Origin: Sphingomonas sp.
GTDB taxonomy: Bacteria > Pseudomonadota > Alphaproteobacteria > Sphingomonadales > Sphingomonadaceae
Reading direction: 5' to 3'
Assembly (NCBI GenBank): GCA_017418975.1
Contig: JAFOMG010000011.1
Span: 310,001-374,000, forward strand
Length of the DNA: 64,000 nucleotides
Positions 26,918 to 33,886 of this stretch are shown piece after piece. The notes under the pieces were generated by a model. The model saw nothing but the letters and a program-made list of their open reading frames with translations. It did no database searches and had not been told where the DNA came from. Each line of letters begins with the position of its first letter. The first letter of the stretch is position 1. Position numbers and translations under genes: made by a program.

Positions 26918-27449
26918 CACCCTCACTGCCGACACGATCACCCCGCAGATGCTCCGCTTCGAGCGCGACCTGGCCGCGCCGATCGAGACGGTGTGGCAAT
27001 ATCTGGTCGATCCGGAGCTGCGGGCCCGCTGGTTCATGGGCGGGCCCACCGAGCCGCGGATGGGCGGCAAGCTCGGCCTGACCTTCAATCATCAGGACCT
27101 GTCCGACGGCGATGTGCCCAATCCCGAGCGCTACGCCCAATATGAGGGCAAGGCCTGGTCGGAGACGATCCTGCGGATCGAGCCGCCGCATTGCCTCGCC
27201 TTCACCTGGGACAATGGCGAGGCGGGGGAAGTGACGATCGAGCTGTTCGCCTTCTCGCCGGCCCGCACGCGCCTCGTCCTCACGCACAACCGCCTGCGCG
27301 GGCCCGAGGATGCGCGCAGCTTCGGCGGCGGCTGGGCGGCGCATCTCGCGGTGCTGCAGAAGCGCCTGGCCGGCGAGCATGTCGCCAGTTTCTGGGACCT
27401 GCATACCGAGGCGGAGAAGCGTGCGGCGGAAGCGGTGGGGCTGGCCTGA
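26910..27449 (+). CDS. SRPBCC (AHSA1-like) domain protein, second copy
   Basis: A 179-residue SRPBCC-fold protein ending the ArsR operon. The family pattern is RFERDLAAPIETVWQYLVDPELRARWFMGG, then GKLGLTFNHQDL, and WSETILRIEPPHCLAFTWDNGEAGEVTIEL, closing with a long C-terminal helix (GGWAAHLAVLQKRLAGEHVASFWDLHTE). ArsR plus SRPBCC pairs are common in actinobacteria and alphaproteobacteria; the regulator is thought to sense an unknown small molecule. After the stop comes a repeat-rich gap. Confidence 0.87.
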   Translation: MADTLTADTITPQMLRFERDLAAPIETVWQYLVDPELRARWFMGGPTEPRMGGKLGLTFNHQDLSDGDVPNPERYAQYEGKAWSETILRIEPPHCLAFTWDNGEAGEVTIELFAFSPARTRLVLTHNRLRGPEDARSFGGGWAAHLAVLQKRLAGEHVASFWDLHTEAEKRAAEAVGLA

Positions 27450-27477
27450 GCCGAGGCGCCGCCAGCCATGGGACGCT

Positions 27478-27503
27478 CCCCCGGCCTTGCGCCGGGATGA
27501 CGG
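27478..27503. repeat. REP-like hairpin (first of two in this gap)
   Basis: CCCCGGCCTTGCGCCGGGATGACGG-type sequence, a hairpin with one arm of the GGGATGACGG signature. The 410-base gap 27450-27859 holds this copy, a second at 27742-27770 and the 25-base repeat at 27613-27637; I see no gene in it. Confidence 0.6.
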
Positions 27504-27612
27504 CAATGGGGTAGAGAGGAAGGACGGGGAAGCGCGAGCGGCCCCGCCGCGCACCCGCCACCGGCGGCGCCCTGCGAAGCCGGGGCGTGCCCGCCGCTGC
27601 CGCCGGGATGGC

Positions 27613-27637
27613 GCTTCCAATGTAGGATTTCGTCTGG
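27613..27637 (+). repeat. 25-bp direct repeat, right copy
   Basis: Matches 22 of 25 positions of the copy at 25153-25177. Here the core is additionally framed by CTTCCA and TGGAAG (27614-27619 and 27635-27640), giving a small stem with a 15-base loop. Confidence 0.6.
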
Positions 27638-27741
27638 AAGACTGGCCGCGCTCTTTCTCATGGCGAATCCTGCGACGACCGGCGGCCAGGCGCCTCCCCG
27701 GCCGGCTCCGGTCCTTAGGTTGAGGACTCATATTCTTCCTT

Positions 27742-27770
27742 CGTCACCCCGGCCTTGCGCCGGGATGACG
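27742..27770. repeat. REP-like hairpin (second of two in this gap)
   Basis: CGTCACCCCGGC and GCCGGGATGACG form an imperfect stem around CTTGC. It is nearly identical to the copy at 27478-27503 and sits close to the 3' end of the convergent thiolase gene. Confidence 0.65.
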
Positions 27771-27859
27771 GTAGAAAATCAGATATTTGGTTGGGTTCTC
27801 AGCCCAGGGGTTGTGACCTTCGGCGCCTTTGTGGCCCTTTCCGGGTAAATTGGCCTGGC

Positions 27860-29053
27860 TCAGGGGATTTCGAACAGCCCCGCCGCGCCCATGCCGCCGG
27901 CGGTGCACATCGAGACGACGACATGGCGCACGCCGCGCTTGCGCCCTTCGATCAGCGCATGGCCGACGAGGCGCGATCCGCTCATCCCGAACGGATGCCC
28001 GATCGCGATGGCGCCGCCATTGACGTTGAGCCGGTCGGGGTCGATCCCCAGCGTGTCGCGGCAATGGAGGCATTGGCTGGCGAATGCCTCGTTGATCTCC
28101 CACAGGCCGATATCCTCGACCCTGAGGCCGGCGCGCTTGAGCAGCTTGGGCACCGCGAAGACCGGGCCGATCCCCATCTCGTCGGGCTCGCAGCCGGCGA
28201 CCTGGAAGCCGCGATAGATGCCTAGTATCTCCTTGCCTTCGGCCCTGGCGGTCTCGCGGTCCATCAGGATCTGGGCGGCGGCGCCGTCGGAGAGCTGGCT
28301 GGCATTGCCGGCGGTGACGTGCCGGCCCTGCGCGACGAACTGGCCGTCCTTCCAGACCGGCTTGAGCCCGGCGAGCACTTCGGCGGTGGTGCCGGCGCGA
28401 ATGCCTTCGTCCCGGGTGACGGTGACGGTCTCGCTGCCGGTGCGGTTGCCTTCCTTGTCGAAGAGCGCCTTCGCCACCGTGATCGGCGCGATCTCCTCGG
28501 CAAAGGCGCCGTTCTCGAGGCCGGCGGCCGCGCGCTGCTGGCTGGCGGCGGCGAAGGCGTCCTGGGCCTCGCGGCTGATACCATAGCGCTCGGCGACGAT
28601 CTCGGCGGTCTCGATCATCGGCATATAGGCCGCCGGCACCCGGTCGGTGACGGACTTGTTCGGATAGCGCGGCGCGTCGCGCATGGTCAGGCTGATCGAT
28701 TCCATGCCGCCGGCCAGCGCGACGTCGATCTCGTCGGTCATGATCGAGCGCGCGGCCAGGGCGATGGCGGTGAGGCCCGATCCGCATTTGCGGTCAAGGC
28801 TGAAGGCGGGCACGCTGTGCGGCAGGCCGGCGGCGAACAGCGCCATCCGCGCCATGTTCGCGCCCTGGGTCCCCCATTGGTTGCCCATGCCGTAGAAGAC
28901 GTCGTCGATCCGCGCCGGATCGATGCCGGCACGCGCCACCGCCGCGTTCATCACATGGGCGGCGAGCACCGGCGCCTCGGTGTCGTTGAAATAGCCGCGC
29001 CCCGCCTTGCCGATTCCGGTTCGCGCGGTCGAGACGATCACAGCTTCACGCAT
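27860..29053 (-). CDS. Acetyl-CoA C-acyltransferase (thiolase)
   Basis: A 397-residue thiolase that condenses or cleaves acyl-CoA with CoA in fatty-acid or polyhydroxyalkanoate metabolism. The acylated nucleophile is Cys90 in LDRKCGSGL; the C-terminal catalytic motifs [16 protein letters not shown] (His) and [10 protein letters not shown] (second Cys) are intact, and NEAFASQ is the usual variant of NEAFA. The start at 29053 follows AGGAGGG. Which chain length it prefers cannot be told. The nearby enoyl-CoA hydratase on the same strand points to beta-oxidation. Confidence 0.92.
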   Translation of the reverse strand: MREAVIVSTARTGIGKAGRGYFNDTEAPVLAAHVMNAAVARAGIDPARIDDVFYGMGNQWGTQGANMARMALFAAGLPHSVPAFSLDRKCGSGLTAIALAARSIMTDEIDVALAGGMESISLTMRDAPRYPNKSVTDRVPAAYMPMIETAEIVAERYGISREAQDAFAAASQQRAAAGLENGAFAEEIAPITVAKALFDKEGNRTGSETVTVTRDEGIRAGTTAEVLAGLKPVWKDGQFVAQGRHVTAGNASQLSDGAAAQILMDRETARAEGKEILGIYRGFQVAGCEPDEMGIGPVFAVPKLLKRAGLRVEDIGLWEINEAFASQCLHCRDTLGIDPDRLNVNGGAIAIGHPFGMSGSRLVGHALIEGRKRGVRHVVVSMCTAGGMGAAGLFEIP

Positions 29054-29150
29054 TGCGGCACCCTCCTGTTTTCGAAGATGCGGTATGGCTGCGCGGCGCC
29101 GCGATTGCAATGGCTCCGCAGCGCCCCATATCCACCGCCGGAGGTGCGCC

Positions 29151-29519
29151 ATGGCGAGCAGGCCGATACGGATTCCGGGGCCCGACCACCCCATCACGGT
29201 CACCCGGTCGGATGCGCATGTGGTGGTGCGCGCCGCCGGACGGGTGATCGCCGAGACGCGCCGCGCGCTCGAGCTGCGCGAGGCGAGCTACCCGCCGGTC
29301 TTCTACATCCCCCGTGCGGATGCCGACATGACCCTGCTCGTGCGGACCGAGCATGCGAGCTATTGCCCGTACAAGGGCGAGGCCGCCTATTTCTCGATCC
29401 GCGGCGGGGCCGAGAATGCGGTGTGGAGCTATGAGGCGCCCTATGCGGCGGTCGCCGAGATTGGCGACCATCTGGCCTTTTATCCGGACCGGGTGGAGGC
29501 GATCGAAATCAATCGCTGA
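29151..29519 (+). CDS. DUF427 domain protein
   Basis: A 122-residue protein of the DUF427 family: [48 protein letters not shown], then [18 protein letters not shown] and a C-terminal [26 protein letters not shown]. The fold is a small beta barrel of unknown function. GGAGG at 29140-29144 fixes the start. Its 3' end overlaps the convergent enoyl-CoA hydratase gene by 11 bases. Confidence 0.87.
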   Translation: MASRPIRIPGPDHPITVTRSDAHVVVRAAGRVIAETRRALELREASYPPVFYIPRADADMTLLVRTEHASYCPYKGEAAYFSIRGGAENAVWSYEAPYAAVAEIGDHLAFYPDRVEAIEINR

Positions 29520-30285
29520 ACGCCGGCGGGCGCTTCTGCATATTGGCCATCACTGCCTCGATCTGGTTGGGCGTGCGCAGCAGCGCGGCCTGTTCCCGGC
29601 TTTCGGCGAGCAGGGTCTCGGTGGTGCCGGCCTCGAGATTGGCGAGCCGCTTGGCGGCGCGGACGGCATGGGGGTTGCGCCCGGCAATGGCCCGGGCGAG
29701 CGCCATCGCCTCTGCATGCGGATCCTCGGCGATGCGGGTGACGAAGCCGAGCGCCACTGCTTCCTCCGCGTCGAACTCGCGAGCGGTATAGGCGAGTTCG
29801 CGCAGCACATCGTCGCGGACATTGCCGCGCCAGAGCGCATAGCCGGCCATGTCGGGCACGATGCCCCATTTCATCTCCATCACCGAAAGCCGCGTGCCCG
29901 GCGCGGCGATCCGCACGTCCGCGCCGCTGGCGATCTGGAGGCCGCCGCCGAAAGCCACGCCGTGCACCGCCGCGATCACCGGCATGGGCAGGGCGCGCCA
30001 GCCCCAGGCGACTTGCTGGAAGTTGTTGGCCGGGCCGTGCGTGCGCCGGGCAAGGTCGATGCCCGATCCTCCGGCCGCCATGCTGGCCATGTCCAGGCCG
30101 GCGCAGAAGCCGCGTCCTTCGCCCGAGAGCACCACGGCGCGGATGCCGGCCTCTCCCTCCAGCCGGGCGATCGCCGCGATGATCGCCGCGAACATCGCCG
30201 GATCGAGCGCGTTGAGCTTGTCGGGCCGGGCCAGCCGCACCTCGGCGACGCCATCCTCGATCTCGATCCTGACCCGCTCTTCCAT
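29509..30285 (-). CDS. Enoyl-CoA hydratase/isomerase (crotonase) family protein
   Basis: A 258-residue crotonase-fold protein. The oxyanion-hole segments are GRGFCAGLDMASM and HGVAFGGGLQIASGADVRIA; the second catalytic Glu position is MEMKWGIVPDM, where Glu aligns with the usual catalytic residue. Crotonases hydrate trans-2-enoyl-CoA or act as isomerases. The start at 30285 has AAGGAG upstream. It ends 11 bases inside the DUF427 gene on the opposite strand and lies 39 bases downstream of the OmpR-type regulator gene. Confidence 0.88.
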   Translation of the reverse strand: MEERVRIEIEDGVAEVRLARPDKLNALDPAMFAAIIAAIARLEGEAGIRAVVLSGEGRGFCAGLDMASMAAGGSGIDLARRTHGPANNFQQVAWGWRALPMPVIAAVHGVAFGGGLQIASGADVRIAAPGTRLSVMEMKWGIVPDMAGYALWRGNVRDDVLRELAYTAREFDAEEAVALGFVTRIAEDPHAEAMALARAIAGRNPHAVRAAKRLANLEAGTTETLLAESREQAALLRTPNQIEAVMANMQKRPPAFSD

Positions 30286-30324
30286 GCCTGCTCTCCTTTG
30301 CCTCGCGGACAGAATAGCGCGCAA

Positions 30325-30924
30325 TCAGCCCGCGCAAAGCCGATAGCCGCGCCCCTTGTCGGTGCGCAGCATCGGCACGGCGAAACCCCGGTCGAGCTTG
30401 GCGCGCAGGCGCGAGACATGCACCTCGACGACATTGGTGCCGGGATCGAAGCCGAGGCCCCAGACCGCCGCCAGCAGTTCGGAGCGTCCCGCCGGGCGGT
30501 CGCCCTGGCGGACCAGATGGAGGAGCAGGGCATATTCGCGGGGGAGCAGCGATATCGGCCGGCCGGCGCGGGTCACGCGGCGCTCGACCGGGTCGATGCG
30601 AAGCTCGCCGAGCACGATCTCGGGCCGCCGCCGGATCCGCGCGGCAAGGCGGGCGGCCACTTCCTCGGCGGTGGCGGAGGCGGGCATCGCATCGTCGGCA
30701 CCGGCATCGAGCGCATGGGCCACGCTGCCTTCGCTCGGCAGCAGCAGCAGGAGCGGCTCCTGCCAGCCCAGTGCCCGGATCCGCGCCACGCTCTCGCCGG
30801 TGCCCGCGAACAGGCCCGCCACCGCCTTCACCCCCGGCGCATAGGGGACGAGCCCCAGTCCGCGCGCCGCAGTGGCTCGGGCAAGGTCAGGGAGTTCGAC
30901 TGTACAGGCGACACGTACGGTCAC
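30325..30924 (-). CDS. OmpR-type winged-helix regulator with degenerate receiver
   Basis: A 199-residue regulator. Its C-terminal half (about 105-199) is a full Trans_reg_C winged helix: LRIDPVERRVTRAGRPISLLPREYALLLHLVRQGDRPAGRSELL, then the recognition helix GTNVVEVHVSRLRAKLDRG and the wing RTDKGRGYRL. The N-terminal part retains a receiver-like end (HALDAGADDAMPASATAEEVAARLAARIRRR) but lacks the phospho-acceptor Asp and the conserved Lys. Phosphorylation-independent control is therefore likely. It starts at a GTG, 49 bases after the cupin-like gene, as the last member of an unusual peptide-headed operon. Confidence 0.8.
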   Translation of the reverse strand: MTVRVACTVELPDLARATAARGLGLVPYAPGVKAVAGLFAGTGESVARIRALGWQEPLLLLLPSEGSVAHALDAGADDAMPASATAEEVAARLAARIRRRPEIVLGELRIDPVERRVTRAGRPISLLPREYALLLHLVRQGDRPAGRSELLAAVWGLGFDPGTNVVEVHVSRLRAKLDRGFAVPMLRTDKGRGYRLCAG

Positions 30925-30973
30925 GGCACCGAAGCTAGCGGCGATGGCACCAATTCGGCGGCAACCATGTCCG

Positions 30974-31852
30974 TTACGGAGCTAGTCTCGCCCGGGCATG
31001 GCCGGCGACGAAGCGGTCGGGATCGTCCGTCGCGCGGGAAAGCAGCATCGGTGCCTCGTCGGGCAGCGCCGAGACCAGCGCGTCTAGCGCGGTCACTCGC
31101 ATCCGCGCGCAGGGATGGTGGCGAGCGAAACGTTCGGCGAGATCGAGCCCGTTGCCGACATGCACCGCGACGGCGACCAGGGCCTCCGCGGCCGTCACCG
31201 TCAGCCCCTCGGCGATCGTCCCGCGCCCGATATCGAAGCGATACTGGTCGAGCCAGGGCTGGGCGGGATCGGCACCGAGGATGTTGAGCGAGACCGACAT
31301 GCTGTCCGGCGGCAACTGGACGTGCACGTCGCGCCGCATCCGGTAGAGCATCAGCCTGCCCGGTTCGAGCCGGGCACGTTCGACGAAGCGCAGCCCCGCC
31401 TGCTCGCCGGGCAGGCCCATGAGCGGCGCCGCGTCATATTCGTAATAGTCGCTCCAATAGCCCGGGCCGAGATAGCCATAGGTAAGGAAAGGGAAATTAT
31501 GGTCGTGCGGCAGGTCGTAGAAGAAAGCCGCCGGCCCGCTGCGGCGCGTGGCCGAATCGGCGCGGGCCGGCCAGAAATTGGCACGCAGCACATAGCGGCC
31601 ATTGGGCGGGCGCAGCAGGAAGACCTGCGCGCCATAGCCATTGCCGGCATGCTGGGCGGCGCAGCGCGTCTTGAGCTCGGCGATCGCGAGGTCGGCGAGG
31701 AAATCGCGGTTGCGCCCCAGCCGGGCGAGCAATGGCCCCCAGCTCGCGAACGCGTCCTCGTCGCGTGCATCGACGGGATAGGCATCGAGCGTCTCGACCA
31801 GTTCGACCAGCTCGATCGCGCCGCCCAGGCCCGGATCGATCAGGCGCGGCAT
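30974..31852 (-). CDS. Conserved hypothetical protein, possible metal-binding double-stranded beta-helix (cupin-like)
   Basis: A 292-residue soluble protein. An aromatic-rich block at 110-140 contains His116-Asp-His118 and Glu138, and a second block at 170-192 contains His177 in RRDVHVQLPPDSMSVSLNIL. The order HxH...Glu...His followed by a Ser-Leu-Asn strand resembles the metal site of cupin or 2-oxoglutarate oxygenase folds; this is inference, not a family match I can name. The C-terminal 80 residues are helical and HEAT-like. It overlaps the preceding HEAT-like gene by 13 bases. If it is an oxygenase, the small peptide at the front of the operon is the obvious candidate substrate. Confidence 0.65.
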   Translation of the reverse strand: MPRLIDPGLGGAIELVELVETLDAYPVDARDEDAFASWGPLLARLGRNRDFLADLAIAELKTRCAAQHAGNGYGAQVFLLRPPNGRYVLRANFWPARADSATRRSGPAAFFYDLPHDHNFPFLTYGYLGPGYWSDYYEYDAAPLMGLPGEQAGLRFVERARLEPGRLMLYRMRRDVHVQLPPDSMSVSLNILGADPAQPWLDQYRFDIGRGTIAEGLTVTAAEALVAVAVHVGNGLDLAERFARHHPCARMRVTALDALVSALPDEAPMLLSRATDDPDRFVAGHARARLAP

Positions 31853-32793
31853 GCCGCCCCCAGCCGTGGACGCACCACCGCGAGCGTCCGGGCGGCCGCC
31901 TCGCGTATCTCTATGTGCGGATCATCTGCCGCCATGGCTTCGAGCCGAGGCAGGGCGGCGCGGGCATCGAGCGCCAGCCATTCGCGCATCGCCGCCCAGC
32001 GCAGATGAAAGGCCGGATCGCGGCTCGCCGCGTCGAACTGCGGTGCCGCATCGGCCCGTCCGGCAAGGCGGAGAAAGGCGAGCAGCACCTCGGCGCGCGA
32101 AGCCCGGTCGTCCCCGCTCGCGACGCGGAGCAGCTTGCCGTCGCCGATCGCATGCTCACGCATCAGCGGCGCGGCACCGGCCCGGATCGTCGCCACCAGC
32201 GTGACCACGTCGCCCCTGGCATCGGCGAGCAGCTGGGCTTCGCGGCGTCCATCGATCGCGTGGACGATGCCATCGGCGAGCCGCAGGGGGGCCATTTCCG
32301 TGCAAGGTGGCGCCTCGGCGGCGCGGAAGTCTGGCCCGGCGGGCGCGGTCCGCCAGCGCCGCAGCGTCGCCCCGCCGGCGCGGATGAACCGCGTCACGGC
32401 GAGGCGGCCGGAAAAGGTGCAGCTGGCCGGCGGCGGCCGCCGGCGCATCGCGGCCGCGCCGGTCACGCAGGCGGAGATCGCCACCGCGGGACAATCGAAC
32501 AGCACGGCGCCGACGCGAAGGCCGTCGCGGCTGGCCTTGAACGGCGGCTCGAACAGGGGATCGGCAGCGAGCGCATCGATCAGCGGCTGGAGCAGAGCCC
32601 CGGCCCAGCCGCCGTCGCGGAGGAGCTTCGTTGCGCGGTTCATCGCCTCCTCGGCATCGCTCGCGGCGCAATCGGCGAAGAGCGCTTCGAGCGCGCGATG
32701 GGCCTCGCCATGCCGCCATTTCCGGATCGCGCCCCGCCCGGCCTCTCGCGCGGCGATGAGTGCCGCGCGCGTTCCGGCGTCCATCCCGTTCAT
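31840..32793 (-). CDS. HEAT-repeat-like helical protein
   Basis: A 317-residue, almost all-helical protein. The C-terminal third (about 225-317) shows HEAT-type helical pairs: RASRAEVLLAFLRLAGRADAAPQF, DPAFHLRWAAMREWLALDARAALPRLEAMAADD and PHIEIREAAARTLAVV. The middle part is a beta-rich insertion (VGAVLFDCPAVAISACVTG). HEAT repeats usually mediate protein-protein contact. Its ATG overlaps the stop of the 53-residue peptide gene by four bases, so peptide and HEAT protein are translationally coupled. No catalytic residue pattern is recognised. Confidence 0.65.
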   Translation of the reverse strand: MNGMDAGTRAALIAAREAGRGAIRKWRHGEAHRALEALFADCAASDAEEAMNRATKLLRDGGWAGALLQPLIDALAADPLFEPPFKASRDGLRVGAVLFDCPAVAISACVTGAAAMRRRPPPASCTFSGRLAVTRFIRAGGATLRRWRTAPAGPDFRAAEAPPCTEMAPLRLADGIVHAIDGRREAQLLADARGDVVTLVATIRAGAAPLMREHAIGDGKLLRVASGDDRASRAEVLLAFLRLAGRADAAPQFDAASRDPAFHLRWAAMREWLALDARAALPRLEAMAADDPHIEIREAAARTLAVVRPRLGAACRA

Positions 32794-32951
32794 GCGAAGT
32801 CGGGCGCGATCTCGTAGATCAGGATCGCGATGCCGACGATCAGCTCGAACAGATCGTCGACATCGTTCAGGACCGTGCGCAGCGTTCCGTGCATCGCCAC
32901 GCTGGTGCCCAGTTCCGGGATCTCGCCCAGATCGATCTTCAGCAACCCCAT
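32790..32951 (-). CDS. 53-residue peptide, first gene of the HEAT/cupin-like operon
   Basis: This short gene encodes 53 residues with an acidic amphipathic first half (residues 1-34, including MGLLKIDLGEIPELGTSVAM) and a strongly hydrophobic Ile/Leu-rich segment (about 35-47, LFELIVGIAILIY) ending in Glu-Ile-Ala-Pro-Asp-Phe-Ala. It has a good ribosome binding site (GGGAGGG before the ATG on the minus strand) and its stop overlaps the next start by four bases, which together make it very likely real. It has no signal peptide. It could be a precursor peptide modified by the cupin-like protein, or a small membrane-binding partner of the HEAT protein. No Cys is present. Confidence 0.7.
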   Translation of the reverse strand: MGLLKIDLGEIPELGTSVAMHGTLRTVLNDVDDLFELIVGIAILIYEIAPDFA

Positions 32952-33015
32952 GCTTCCCTCCCTTTCGAAGGTTCCCCGATGGCGCTACGCTAGGGCGGGA
33001 CGGGAATGGTGCATC

Positions 33016-33029
33016 TTACAACGATGTAA
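33016..33029. promoter_or_regulatory. Dyad TTACA-N4-TGTAA in the divergent intergenic region
   Basis: The perfect dyad lies midway in the 123-base gap between the divergent peptide operon and the thioesterase pair. It is a plausible operator for either side; the half-site resembles BlaI/CopY-type sites, but those normally have a two-base spacer. Confidence 0.4.
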
Positions 33030-33074
33030 TTGCCGCCATTTGCGTGCTTTCCTCCACCGCGCTAGGGGGCGGCC

Positions 33075-33515
33075 ATGCGCCAACCGGCCCCTTCCGCCTT
33101 CGACCCGCTGCGCTTCTTCGAGCTGCGATATGCCAGCCACGGCACCCGGCTGGGCATCGGCTATCGCGCGCACGGGCCCGACTGGGCGGAGCTCGAGCTG
33201 CCCTATCGCGAGGACATGATCGGCGATCCGGCCTCGGGCGTGCTCGCCTCCGGCCCGATCCTGGCGCTGATGGACATGGCCACCGCGGTCTCGGTCTGGC
33301 TGCGCGCCGGCGCCTTCGTGCCCCAGGCGACGCTCGACCTCAGGATCGACTATCTGCGCCCCGCGGCACCGGGACGCACGGTGGTCGGCCGCGGCGAATG
33401 CTATCGGCTGACGCGCTCGATCGCCTTTGTGCGCGGCCAGGCGCATGACGGCGATCCGGACGATCCGATCGCCCATGTCGCCGGCACCTTCATGGCGACG
33501 GAGCGCTACCGGTGA
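33075..33515 (+). CDS. PaaI-type hotdog thioesterase, first of a pair
   Basis: A 146-residue hotdog-fold acyl-CoA thioesterase. YREDMIGDPASGVLASGPILALMDMATAVSVWL is the central helix with its preceding catalytic loop, and LDLRIDYLRPAAPGRTVVGRGECYRLTRSIAFVRGQAHD is the hallmark strand set. Such proteins hydrolyse aromatic or short/medium acyl-CoAs. It overlaps the second thioesterase gene by four bases (GTGA), suggesting a hetero-oligomer or two steps of one pathway. Confidence 0.85.
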   Translation: MRQPAPSAFDPLRFFELRYASHGTRLGIGYRAHGPDWAELELPYREDMIGDPASGVLASGPILALMDMATAVSVWLRAGAFVPQATLDLRIDYLRPAAPGRTVVGRGECYRLTRSIAFVRGQAHDGDPDDPIAHVAGTFMATERYR

Positions 33516-33886
33516 TCCTGCCTCCCTATGCGGAACTGCTCGGCCTGACGGTCGAGCCCGGCGCTACGGCGCCGGTGCTGGTGATGCCCTTTGGCGACGG
33601 CGTGCTCGGCCGCCCCGGCTTCCTGCACGGCGGCGCGATCGGCGGCCTGCTCGAAATGGCGGCGGTGGGCGCGCTCTGGCAGGCGCTCGGCACCGACGAG
33701 ACCCAGGTCAAGCCGATCAACCTGACGGTGGACTATATGCGTGGCGGCCGCGACAAGCCGACCCGGGCCCGCGGCGCGGTGACCCGGCTTGGCACCCGCG
33801 TCGCCAATGTCGAGGCGATCGCCTGGCAGGACGAGCCGGACCGGCCGATCGCGGCGGCGCGGATGAACTATCTGATCCTTCGCTAG
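33512..33886 (+). CDS. PaaI-type hotdog thioesterase, second of a pair
   Basis: A 124-residue hotdog protein starting at GTG. The active-site helix follows GFLHGGAIGGLLEMAAVGALWQAL, with the classic His-Gly-Gly turn, and the terminal strands are NLTVDYMRGGRDKPTRARGAVTRLG. Its TAG stop lies in a CTAG that is also the stop of the convergent sugar dehydrogenase gene. Its companion lacks the His-Gly-Gly turn and has Ala-Ser-Gly instead, so this copy is probably the catalytic one. Confidence 0.85.
   Translation: MILPPYAELLGLTVEPGATAPVLVMPFGDGVLGRPGFLHGGAIGGLLEMAAVGALWQALGTDETQVKPINLTVDYMRGGRDKPTRARGAVTRLGTRVANVEAIAWQDEPDRPIAAARMNYLILR

Noticed and set aside
27660..27848. A 62-codon open frame in the repeat-rich gap before the thiolase gene
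   Set aside because: Its middle is the translated REP-like hairpin (phrase PSSPRPCAGMT), a well-known source of false small proteins.
33016..33029. Assigning the TTACA/TGTAA dyad to a BlaI/CopY-type repressor
   Set aside because: The spacer is four rather than two bases and no such repressor gene is in the window.
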